Source of the DNA: Sporosarcina ureae
Lineage (GTDB): Bacteria; Bacillota; Bacilli; Bacillales_A; Planococcaceae
Length of the DNA stretch: 64,000 nucleotides
Direction of reading: 5' to 3'
Assembly (NCBI RefSeq): GCF_002082015.1
Contig: NZ_CP015109.1
Coordinates: 3,253,001-3,317,000, forward strand
The first letter of the stretch is position 1, and every line of letters starts with the position of its first letter. Both the position numbers and the translations under genes were made by a program. Positions 45,220 to 53,319 of the stretch are shown here, one piece after another. The notes under the pieces were generated by a model, which saw only the letters and a program-made list of their open reading frames with translations, did no database searches and was not told the origin of the DNA.

Positions 45220-45927
45220 ATGCAACAAGATGAGCGGCTGAAAATTTGGATGGAGCAGGGAAATGTGTCTATTTCTCAGCTCTTTTTTCAACATTATAAA
45301 CAACTGCTGATTTCAGATAGTGACGCCATGGTATTATTGCATTTAATCGCATTTCAGGAAGCGGGGAACTATTTCCCGACCCCTACCGATATTGCGAATC
45401 GTATGCAACTACAAGAGAAAGAGGTAACGAATTGCCTACAACGTATGATGCAAAAAGGATTATTTTCTATTGAGCAAAGTACCGATGAAAATAAAGTATT
45501 GCATGAGCAATTTTCTTTTTATCCGTTATGGAGTCGATTGATCGATGAAGTCGAAAAACAGTCGATGGAAACCGAAGAAGAAGTAGTCAAGCAAGAAGAG
45601 GGAGAAATCTTCTCGTTGTTCGAGCAAGAATTCGGCCGCTTCTTGTCCCCTATGGAATTTGAAACCATCGGGATGTGGATTGATAAAGATGGCCATTCAA
45701 CGGAAATCATTCGCGCGGCATTAAGAGAAGCCGTATTAGCACAGAAAATGAGTTTGCGCTATATAGACCGAATTCTATTTGAATGGAAAAAGAAAAACGT
45801 TAAAACGATGCGCGATGTAGAAAAACAAACTAAAGCGTTTCGACCAACAACGGTAGCGACCACACCGCAGTTGAATGCGGCGATTAAAGATGTGCCTTTC
45901 TATAATTGGCTCGAAGAACGGGAGTAG
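45220..45927 (+). CDS. dnaD: Primosomal DNA replication protein DnaD
   Basis: Helicase-loading and DNA-remodelling protein of replication initiation and restart in low-GC Gram-positives. The 235 residues contain a winged-helix N-terminal DDBH1 domain (about 1-100, with TPTDIANRMQLQEKEV) and a DDBH2 domain (about 125-195, FEQEFGRFLSPMEFETI and YIDRILFEWKKKN, the YxxxIL signature). GAGAGGAAG precedes the ATG. Upstream of nth as in Bacillus. Confidence 0.93.
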   Translation: MQQDERLKIWMEQGNVSISQLFFQHYKQLLISDSDAMVLLHLIAFQEAGNYFPTPTDIANRMQLQEKEVTNCLQRMMQKGLFSIEQSTDENKVLHEQFSFYPLWSRLIDEVEKQSMETEEEVVKQEEGEIFSLFEQEFGRFLSPMEFETIGMWIDKDGHSTEIIRAALREAVLAQKMSLRYIDRILFEWKKKNVKTMRDVEKQTKAFRPTTVATTPQLNAAIKDVPFYNWLEERE

Positions 45928-45935
45928 GTGAAACC

Positions 45936-46583
45936 ATGCTGACAAAAACACAGTGGCAAACATGCCTGCAAACGTTCGATGAGATGTTTCCTGAAGCGCA
46001 TTGTGAACTCGTTCATAAGAATGCCTTTGAATTACTGATTGCGACCTTATTATCCGCTCAATGTACGGACGTATTAGTCAACCGGGTGACTGCAGAACTG
46101 TTTAAGAAGTATAAAACACCGGAAGATTATTTGGCCGTACCCATTGAGGAATTACAGCAAGATATACGTTCGATCGGTTTGTTCCGAAATAAATCAAAAA
46201 ACATCCAAGCGCTTAGCCTCCGATTGATTGAAGAGTTTGGTGGAGAAGTACCTCCTAATCGAGATGTCATGATGACATTGCCGGGCGTGGGTAGGAAAAC
46301 AGCCAATGTCGTCGTGTCGAATGCGTTCGGCGTGCCGGCATTAGCTGTCGATACACATGTCGAACGTGTAGCAAAAAGACTAGGTATGAATCGCTGGAAA
46401 GATCGTCCGATTGATGTAGAAGAAAAAATTATGCGTTGGACGCCAATGGAAAAGTGGACACAGACTCATCATCAAGTGATTTTCTTCGGTCGCTATCATT
46501 GCAAAGCGCAAAATCCCAACTGTCCAGAGTGTCCGTTACTGGATTTATGCCGCGAAGGCCAAAAAAGGATGAAAGCGAAATGA
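45936..46583 (+). CDS. nth: Endonuclease III
   Basis: Base-excision repair DNA glycosylase/AP lyase for oxidised pyrimidines. The 215 residues have the helix-hairpin-helix LPGVGRKTANVV near 113-124 with catalytic Lys, the Asp in AVDTHVERVAKRLG near 138, and the four-cysteine iron-sulfur loop C-x6-C-x2-C-x5-C near the C-terminus. ATG at 45936 follows GGAGTAGGTG; the frame opens earlier within dnaD. Overlaps ypoC by four bases. Confidence 0.94.
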   Translation: MLTKTQWQTCLQTFDEMFPEAHCELVHKNAFELLIATLLSAQCTDVLVNRVTAELFKKYKTPEDYLAVPIEELQQDIRSIGLFRNKSKNIQALSLRLIEEFGGEVPPNRDVMMTLPGVGRKTANVVVSNAFGVPALAVDTHVERVAKRLGMNRWKDRPIDVEEKIMRWTPMEKWTQTHHQVIFFGRYHCKAQNPNCPECPLLDLCREGQKRMKAK

Positions 46584-46915
46584 CCTACGAACAATTAAAG
46601 GAAAACGTACAGCAAGTACTCGATATATGGGAACAGCAAAAGCCTGAGGTGGAAAAAGCATACGCTGTAAATGATTCGCGTAAATTGGATGTAATACAGC
46701 CGGCCATCATTCAGCTCGAGTTGTTAATCGAGCAAAGTGAACAGGTGGAAAATCCTCACACAGGTAAACTGCATCACGTACTTGCACCAAATAATTACGA
46801 GGAACGAATTGAATTCATCAAACATCAAAAAAGCAGTCATTATGCTGTCATTCAATTGACCATGTTATATGATGAAATGAAAAAGAAAGCAGCGCGATTA
46901 CGCGTTCAACACTAA
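46580..46915 (+). CDS. ypoC: YpoC-like protein
   Basis: A 111-residue, mostly helical, charged protein located immediately after nth, with an ATGA overlap, as ypoC is in Bacillus. No catalytic motif recognised and the function is unknown. The frame is open back to 46436 within nth but the coupled ATG is the natural start. It ends at a bidirectional terminator shared with ponA. Confidence 0.72.
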   Translation: MTYEQLKENVQQVLDIWEQQKPEVEKAYAVNDSRKLDVIQPAIIQLELLIEQSEQVENPHTGKLHHVLAPNNYEERIEFIKHQKSSHYAVIQLTMLYDEMKKKAARLRVQH

Positions 46916-46917
46916 AT

Positions 46918-46963
46918 AAAAAGAGCGATTCTACACGTAGTTTGCGTGTAAAATCGCTCTTTT
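46918..46963. terminator. Bidirectional terminator between ypoC and ponA
   Basis: AAAAAGAGCGATTCTACACG pairs with CGTGTAAAATCGCTCTTTTT with one mismatch and a six-base loop; A and T tracts on both sides serve the convergent genes. Confidence 0.9.
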
Positions 46964-49684
46964 TTAATTGGAAGAGGAATCAGATGACGTATCGCCGCCA
47001 TCATTAGAGTTTTGTCCTTGTCCTTGTCCTGGATTGCTTTGATTACCTTGGTTCCCCTGATTTCCTTGACCTTGGTTAGACTGGCCTTGCCCTTGACCTT
47101 GGCCTTGATTCGGATTCTGGTCTTGGTTGTTCTGGTCATTAGTGGAGTTATTGCCATCTTGATTGTTCGAATCGTCTTGATCCGATTGACCTGGTTCTTC
47201 ATTATCGGATTCATTGTCGTTATCTGAGTCAGTATCTGATGGCTCATCTTCATTATTATTTTGATCATCTGAATTTTCATCGGGTTCAACGATCGGTTCG
47301 TCTTCAATGACTGGTTCATCAGCACCTTTGATCAAAAGGGAAGTGGTAGCCGAACCACTTGTATAGCCACCCATGTTGGCACTTACATGGAATGTGTAAT
47401 TCTTACCGTATTCCACGCCAGAGTATGTCGTTTGTTTATCAGAAGTCGTCGTGATGTTTTGTGCACCACCACCGTCAACAGAGACACTGACGTTGAATGT
47501 AGGGCTTCCGAGACTGCTGTATTTATTCGGCACATCGTAATTCCATTGTAATTGAACCGCATTGGAATTCGCATCGAAATGTGCAGTCAATCCATCCGGA
47601 CTTGGAATGGAAATTTTTTCAGGAATCGACGCTTTTTTGGGTAATGTACCTCGGACAAATAATTCATTACTGACGTTATTACTGTACGTAAATGAACTGG
47701 CAAGCATGATAGGGTCGCTACCTTTGACAATTGCCGCTTCTTCGACTGAGTCTGGTTGAACGAATGTACCTGGGTCTTTTGCGATGCTACTCATAACAGT
47801 TCTGAAAAGATTTTGTGGTACATAGCGTCCTTGGTCATACGTTTTAATCGGAGAGAAATCTCCGTAACCGCCCCATGTAGAAATGGTGTACTCAGTTGTA
47901 TAACCTGTGAACCATGTATCGGGTACATAGTGACTTTCCATATTATCTTTTTTCATTTTTTCAGCAGAATAATTGGTTGTACCTGTTTTTCCGGCAATAT
48001 CCATATTGTCGATATTTGCTCGTCTTCCTGTCGCTTTATACTCGGTAAGTACATCACGCAATACATCTGTAATCATGTAAGCTGTGGAATCTTTCATTGC
48101 GGTTACAGGGTCCGGACGTAAATTCTTTTCTGTTTTGCCGTCACGCAAAATTAGCTTTTTCACAGCATGGGGTTTTGTGTAAATACCACCATTACCGAAA
48201 GCGGCATAAGCACCCGCCATTTGCACTGTTGAGAATTCTTCCCCGCCACCAAGTGCATTGTTTGAATTTATCGCATCATACGTAAACCCAAGTTTCTTAG
48301 CAAAGGCTTCAGCTTTCTTCGGTCCTACCTCTTCAAAGGTCTTCACTGCAGGTATGTTTCTGGACCAATACAGTGCCTGCCGCATAGTTAATGTTCCAAG
48401 GAAATCACCATCTGCGTTACCGATGGATTTACCTGAATCTGTATAGCTGTAAGGTTCATCTACTACCTTTTGACCTGTGGACCAATCTAGTTCTTCAATT
48501 GCTGGGCCATACGATAAAATGGGCTTAATACTAGAACCTGGTGCACGTTTGATTTCAGCAAAATTCAAGTTTCGTCCCGAATAATTCCGTCCGCCGCCAA
48601 TAGCAACAATCGCACTTGTTTTTGTATCCAACACCGTCATACCGGCTTCCATTTCATCTGATTCATAATAGCTTGGATCATTGATTGCGGCTTCTACTGT
48701 TTCTTGTACTTTCGGATCCAAAGCAGTTTGTACGGTAACTCCTTCAGATAGAAGATCGGTGAAACCAGCTTCTTCGATTTCATCCAATACCGCATCTACA
48801 TACGCAGGATATTTGCCGAACACTTCACGGTCTTCTTCAGCCAATAGAGTAGAAGTGACTGGAACTTTTTTTGCTTCATTCATTTCAGCGGTGGAAATTT
48901 TGCCGTGACGTTCCATCAGTGTGAGAACAATATTCCGGCGCTTTTCTGCACGTTCTGGATGTTTAAACGGATTATAGCCGTTTGGAGACTGTGGCATGCC
49001 TGCTAGCATGGCCATTTCAGGTAAGTTTAGTTCGTCTACTTTTTTACCGAAGAAGAAATTTGCACCTGTGCCGATCCCGTAGCGTGTACCGGACATGAGA
49101 ACTTTATTGAAGTACATCTCGAAAATTTCTTCTTTTGTATATTCTTTTTCTAATTTGTGCGCAAGCCAAGCTTCTTGTGCTTTCCGTTTCAATGTTTTTT
49201 CATTTTTCAAGAATGAATTTTTGATGACTTGCTGTGTTAATGTGGATGCACCTTGAGAACCAAATCCGCTACGGAAGTTGGCAATAACGGCGCCGCCAAG
49301 ACGATAAAAATCGATTCCACCATGTTTGAAGAAACGAATGTCTTCGGTAGCTAGTATCGCATCTTTCATTTGTTCTGGAATTTCCTCATACGGCACAAAT
49401 TCCCGTTTCTCTGCACCGAACTTCATGAATATATCGCCGTCTTTTGTTAGGAAGTTAGAGGTGAGGGGATCTTTCAGTAACTCTTCATCTAAGTCAGGTG
49501 CTGTACTTGCGTAATAAGCAAATAAGGAAGCTCCGCCAACTAGCACTAAAAGGAAAAGGGCTGCGATACCTAGAAGAATCTTCTTCCATAGTTCGTTAGG
49601 AAGCTTTTTCTGAGGACGCTTTGGTTGCTCCGTCACTTGTCTCTTTCTTCTTTCCGTTCTCGAGTTTATGTTATCACTCATCAT
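46964..49684 (-). CDS. ponA: Class A penicillin-binding protein 1A
   Basis: Bifunctional cell-wall synthase of 906 residues. Order: basic cytoplasmic tail, membrane helix (about 34-58), transglycosylase domain (catalytic Glu in ILATEDIRFFKHGG near 115; QGASTLTQQVIKN), transpeptidase domain (SxxK in APGSSIKP near 400, SRN, and KTGTT near 580), an FN3-like domain (about 730-810), and an acidic then Gly/Gln/Asn-rich low-complexity tail (about 820-906). The tail is encoded by repetitive DNA around 47000-47250. Reverse strand, 21 bases downstream of recU; recU-ponA is the Bacillus operon. Confidence 0.94.
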   Translation of the reverse strand: MMSDNINSRTERRKRQVTEQPKRPQKKLPNELWKKILLGIAALFLLVLVGGASLFAYYASTAPDLDEELLKDPLTSNFLTKDGDIFMKFGAEKREFVPYEEIPEQMKDAILATEDIRFFKHGGIDFYRLGGAVIANFRSGFGSQGASTLTQQVIKNSFLKNEKTLKRKAQEAWLAHKLEKEYTKEEIFEMYFNKVLMSGTRYGIGTGANFFFGKKVDELNLPEMAMLAGMPQSPNGYNPFKHPERAEKRRNIVLTLMERHGKISTAEMNEAKKVPVTSTLLAEEDREVFGKYPAYVDAVLDEIEEAGFTDLLSEGVTVQTALDPKVQETVEAAINDPSYYESDEMEAGMTVLDTKTSAIVAIGGGRNYSGRNLNFAEIKRAPGSSIKPILSYGPAIEELDWSTGQKVVDEPYSYTDSGKSIGNADGDFLGTLTMRQALYWSRNIPAVKTFEEVGPKKAEAFAKKLGFTYDAINSNNALGGGEEFSTVQMAGAYAAFGNGGIYTKPHAVKKLILRDGKTEKNLRPDPVTAMKDSTAYMITDVLRDVLTEYKATGRRANIDNMDIAGKTGTTNYSAEKMKKDNMESHYVPDTWFTGYTTEYTISTWGGYGDFSPIKTYDQGRYVPQNLFRTVMSSIAKDPGTFVQPDSVEEAAIVKGSDPIMLASSFTYSNNVSNELFVRGTLPKKASIPEKISIPSPDGLTAHFDANSNAVQLQWNYDVPNKYSSLGSPTFNVSVSVDGGGAQNITTTSDKQTTYSGVEYGKNYTFHVSANMGGYTSGSATTSLLIKGADEPVIEDEPIVEPDENSDDQNNNEDEPSDTDSDNDNESDNEEPGQSDQDDSNNQDGNNSTNDQNNQDQNPNQGQGQGQGQSNQGQGNQGNQGNQSNPGQGQGQNSNDGGDTSSDSSSN

Positions 49685-49705
49685 ATTTCCTGCCTTTCGC
49701 TTTCA

Positions 49706-50317
49706 TTAATCTTTCTTGTGCTTGATCCAATCCGCCACGGCTTGTATATAATCTAGCCGAGGGTGAAAACCGGTATTGATTTCGATCGATCGTTCTTCTA
49801 TTTCAGATAACGTAATGGACTTCCTTCCGCCATCTTCCATGCGTTGCCATAAAGGATAAAATTCCTCGAAAGGCAGTAAGAAATATCGATCCAATACTGT
49901 GAAATTGACAATAAAAAAAGCAAGTCCGGATTGGTCGATTACTTGCTTCATATGCTGCACTTGATGCAAATGAATATTTTGCAGTGGCAATGAAGTTTTA
50001 TTTTTCGTTTCCTTTGCTTCAAAATCCACATAATATCCATTCCATACCCCATTATAGTCCGTTGTCGAAGGTGTACGGAAATACGCTTCTGTGATCACCG
50101 CAGCACTTCTTGCAGGATAGCGGACATTGACGATTTGTATGGGAACCGGCTTTTTATGGATGACGGCAAGACCATGTGCCAAATAGTATTCATTTGTGTC
50201 GTTGAGTTCGTCTTCTAATGATTTACCCCGATTACTAAAGGAGTAGTCATACGTTTTCTTTTTCGTAGAAGACACGGAAGGATTGAACTTTTTTCCGTTT
50301 GGATAACGTATCGCCAA
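49706..50317 (-). CDS. recU: Holliday junction resolvase RecU
   Basis: Homodimeric endonuclease that cleaves Holliday junctions and assists chromosome segregation. The 203 residues match Bacillus RecU: NRGKSLEDELNDTNEYY near 31, IHKKPVPIQIV, TDYNGVWNGYYVDFEAKETKNKTS near 90-112 with the catalytic D/E-x-K residues, and LQNIHLHQ. On the reverse strand AGGTGG lies just before a TTG at 50317, giving the start MAIRYPNG as in relatives; GTG at 50326 is less likely. Confidence 0.93.
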   Translation of the reverse strand: MAIRYPNGKKFNPSVSSTKKKTYDYSFSNRGKSLEDELNDTNEYYLAHGLAVIHKKPVPIQIVNVRYPARSAAVITEAYFRTPSTTDYNGVWNGYYVDFEAKETKNKTSLPLQNIHLHQVQHMKQVIDQSGLAFFIVNFTVLDRYFLLPFEEFYPLWQRMEDGGRKSITLSEIEERSIEINTGFHPRLDYIQAVADWIKHKKD

Positions 50318-50518
50318 TGTGACCACCTCGTACTCTACATCATATCATACCGACTATTAGACGAGTTACCAAAAAGAAAGTTTCCCATGCGTTGAAAGTA
50401 GTCAAATTGGTGACGGCTTGGAATGTTTGTTCGTAGAAAGTGGAGCTGTAGTTGAATATCTGATAAAATGAAGGATAAGGTGTTTTATTACAATGAATAC
50501 TAAAGGAGTTTTATATAC

Positions 50519-50896
50519 ATGAGCAAGATAGAAGACACAAAGTTATTGCTGACGATTTGTGATGAATGTGAACAGCGATTTTATCATATGAGAGAGACGG
50601 ATCATGAACCGGATTTCTTTGAAGAAGTGAAGCCGTATGCCGACGTTAGCCATCAGGCGATTGCGCAGTGGGCCGAAGAGATGAAGGTGTGGATACAAAA
50701 GGAAAAGCCACGCTATGTGCATGAAGTGCAAGTGGATTCTTTAAAAGATTCCATGACTCAATTCGTCGTACAGTCTTTCTACAAAAAGACTGGAAAGAAG
50801 CGTTTTATTCTATCGATCCGCGCAGCACGCTATACTTTGCAAACGGTTTTGGACGCAATGAACGCAGACCGAGAAGAGGACGATGTGAATGAATAA
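50519..50896 (+). CDS. yppE: DUF1798 protein YppE
   Basis: A 125-residue helical, acidic protein resembling the YppE/DUF1798 family, a four-helix-bundle protein of unknown role located near recU in Bacillus. No catalytic residues seen. AAAGGAG precedes the ATG by 11 bases. It overlaps the helicase gene downstream by eight bases, suggesting coupled translation. The 201 bases upstream, divergent from recU, must hold both promoters. Confidence 0.72.
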   Translation: MSKIEDTKLLLTICDECEQRFYHMRETDHEPDFFEEVKPYADVSHQAIAQWAEEMKVWIQKEKPRYVHEVQVDSLKDSMTQFVVQSFYKKTGKKRFILSIRAARYTLQTVLDAMNADREEDDVNE

Positions 50897-53153
50897 ACGA
50901 AGTATAGCCGATATCATTCAAGAACTATTCGCGGACTCACGCTTTGGCCCGAATATCGCCTACATTGAAACGCTTAAAGAGCAAGAGGCCGTTATGGCAG
51001 AGTTTCCTCCCGTATTGCATGCATCGATTCGTAAAGCACTGGCAACGAAGGGGATCTCGCAGTTATACAGTCACCAGCGACAAGCATTTGACAAAGTGCG
51101 TGAAGGTCATTCAATTACGGCGATAACTCCGACAGCTTCAGGGAAATCATTATGCTACCACTTGCCGGTATTGCAGTCGATTTTAGATGATCCATCTTCG
51201 CGTGCGCTGTATTTATTTCCGACGAAAGCATTGGCTCAAGATCAGCTAGCAGATTTGCATGATTTGATTGAAGCGAGTGGCGAAACGATTTTAAGTCATA
51301 CCTACGACGGAGATACGGCACCTGGCTTGCGGACCAAAGTGAGAAAATCGGGACATATTATTTTAACGAATCCGGATATGCTTCACTCTGCCATATTACC
51401 TCACCATACGAAATGGATTTCATTGTTTGAGAACTTGAAATATATCGTGGTCGATGAACTCCATACATATAAAGGTGTGTTTGGCAGTCACGTGGCGCAT
51501 GTGTTAAGACGATTACAACGTATTTGTCGGTTTTACGGAAGTGACCCCATTTTTATTTGTACGTCCGCAACAATCTCAAATGCTAAGGAATTGGCAGATA
51601 ATCTGACGAATAAAGATATGGTGTTGATTGACCAAAACGGAGCACCACGCGGCAAGAAACATTTTGTTTTTTATAATCCGCCAATCGTCCACGATGTGTT
51701 TGGTATACGGAGAAGTGCAGTGCTTGAAGTCCGAGACTTGGGTGCATTTTTATATCAAAAGCATATTCAGACGATCATTTTTGCGAGAAGTCGAGTGCGT
51801 GTGGAAATGCTCGTGACGTATATGAAAGAATTAACAAAGAAAAAATTATTCGATAAAACGGTCATGGGCTATCGTGGCGGCTATTTACCATCAGAACGTA
51901 GAACGATCGAGAGTGGATTGAAAAGTGGGGATATTCGTACTGTTGTCAGCACAAACGCTTTGGAACTGGGTATTGATATCGGGCAGTTGCAAGCGTGTAT
52001 CATGACAGGTTACCCGGGAAATATTGCGAGTGCATTGCAACAAGCAGGTCGGGCGGGTAGACGCCAGGAAGACGCCCTCATCATCTATGTAGCACAATCG
52101 ATGCCGCTTGATCAATATATTATTCAACACCCGCAATACTTGCTCGGACGGCAGCCAGAAGAAATTCATATTCATCCCGATAATATGTTAATTTTAATGG
52201 ATCATTTAAAATGTGCTTCATTCGAACTGCCATTTAGCTCTACTGAGACGTATGGTGAATTTGAAGTACAGGAACTACTGGCGTTTTTGCAAAGTGAAGG
52301 TGTTTTGTTACAAACATCAGATAAATGGCATTGGATGACCGATCGTTTTCCGGCTGGAGAAATCAGTTTACGTTCTGCTTCTCAAGAAAACGTCATCATC
52401 ATTGACCAATCATTCCCGAAAGAAACGCGTGTCATTGGCGAGATGGACCGCTTTAGTGCGATGACGTTGTTGCATGAAGAAGCGATCTATTTACATCAAG
52501 GAACGCAGTATCAAGTAGAAGAACTGGATTGGGAAGAAAAGAAAGCGTACGTGACCGTCGTCGATGTCGATTATTTCACCGATGCAAATCTTGCAGTAGA
52601 ATTGAAAGTCATCAATGAAGACAAGCGAATGGAAGATGGAGAGCGGACGCTAGCTTATGGAGACTTAGCGGTACTCGCCATACCGACAATCTTTAAGAAA
52701 ATTAAATTTGATACGCATGACAATATTGGTTCAGGTCCGATCTCGTTGCCTGCTGAAGAAATGCATACGTCAGGCACGTGGTTAACGTTCGATGTGCCTG
52801 AAGGCTGGGAGAAATCCGATTTGACTGACGCGATGACGGCTGCAGCGTATGCAATCCAATCGTTGGTACCGCTATTCATCAAATGTGACCGCAGTGATAT
52901 CCATGTCGTACCGCAAGTGAAAGCCATTCATATGGAGCGGCCGACATTCTTTATTTATGATAGTTATCCAGGTGGGATTGGGTTGAGCGAGAATATTTAC
53001 AGCCGCTGGAGAGATTTGTTGATGCTTGCAGCCGATCATGTGGCGGAATGTCGTTGTGAATACGGATGTCCCGTTTGTATTGGAGCGCAAGAAGCAGGGC
53101 AGACAAACAACAAACATCGAGCGCATAGCTTGCTAGCAGAATTGGCAAAATAA
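50889..53153 (+). CDS. mrfA: DNA repair helicase MrfA (YprA)
   Basis: Superfamily 2 helicase that in B. subtilis acts with MrfB in repair of mitomycin C damage. The 754 residues carry TPTASGKS near 78 (Walker A), VDELHTY (a DELH box) near 194, TSATISN near 229, STNALELGIDIGQL near 357 and QQAGRAGRR near 387. The C-terminal DUF1998-type region has the four-cysteine cluster CRCEYGCPVC near 720-729. Starts inside yppE. mrfB (yprB), its usual neighbour, is absent; a surface nucleotidase follows. Confidence 0.92.
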   Translation: MNKRSIADIIQELFADSRFGPNIAYIETLKEQEAVMAEFPPVLHASIRKALATKGISQLYSHQRQAFDKVREGHSITAITPTASGKSLCYHLPVLQSILDDPSSRALYLFPTKALAQDQLADLHDLIEASGETILSHTYDGDTAPGLRTKVRKSGHIILTNPDMLHSAILPHHTKWISLFENLKYIVVDELHTYKGVFGSHVAHVLRRLQRICRFYGSDPIFICTSATISNAKELADNLTNKDMVLIDQNGAPRGKKHFVFYNPPIVHDVFGIRRSAVLEVRDLGAFLYQKHIQTIIFARSRVRVEMLVTYMKELTKKKLFDKTVMGYRGGYLPSERRTIESGLKSGDIRTVVSTNALELGIDIGQLQACIMTGYPGNIASALQQAGRAGRRQEDALIIYVAQSMPLDQYIIQHPQYLLGRQPEEIHIHPDNMLILMDHLKCASFELPFSSTETYGEFEVQELLAFLQSEGVLLQTSDKWHWMTDRFPAGEISLRSASQENVIIIDQSFPKETRVIGEMDRFSAMTLLHEEAIYLHQGTQYQVEELDWEEKKAYVTVVDVDYFTDANLAVELKVINEDKRMEDGERTLAYGDLAVLAIPTIFKKIKFDTHDNIGSGPISLPAEEMHTSGTWLTFDVPEGWEKSDLTDAMTAAAYAIQSLVPLFIKCDRSDIHVVPQVKAIHMERPTFFIYDSYPGGIGLSENIYSRWRDLLMLAADHVAECRCEYGCPVCIGAQEAGQTNNKHRAHSLLAELAK

Positions 53154-53155
53154 TT

Positions 53156-53190
53156 ACGAGTCGAAGCGAAGCACTTCGACTCGTTTTTTT
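53156..53190 (+). terminator. Rho-independent terminator after mrfA
   Basis: ACGAGTCGAAG and CTTCGACTCGT, 11-bp stem, seven-base loop, then a run of seven T. Confidence 0.9.
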
Positions 53191-53319
53191 GTGGAAATAA
53201 ATAGTAGCTAAGTGCATCAGAAACTTCCAAAAAAATACTGGCACTCTATCGAAATGGGTGTATATTCTGGTAGTATGAATATGTACAACTATCAGACTAT
53301 TACAGTGGGGGGTAAAAAG

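Noticed and set aside
46912-47325. 137-codon reverse frame at the ponA 3' end
   Set aside because: Shadow of the low-complexity ponA tail in another frame.
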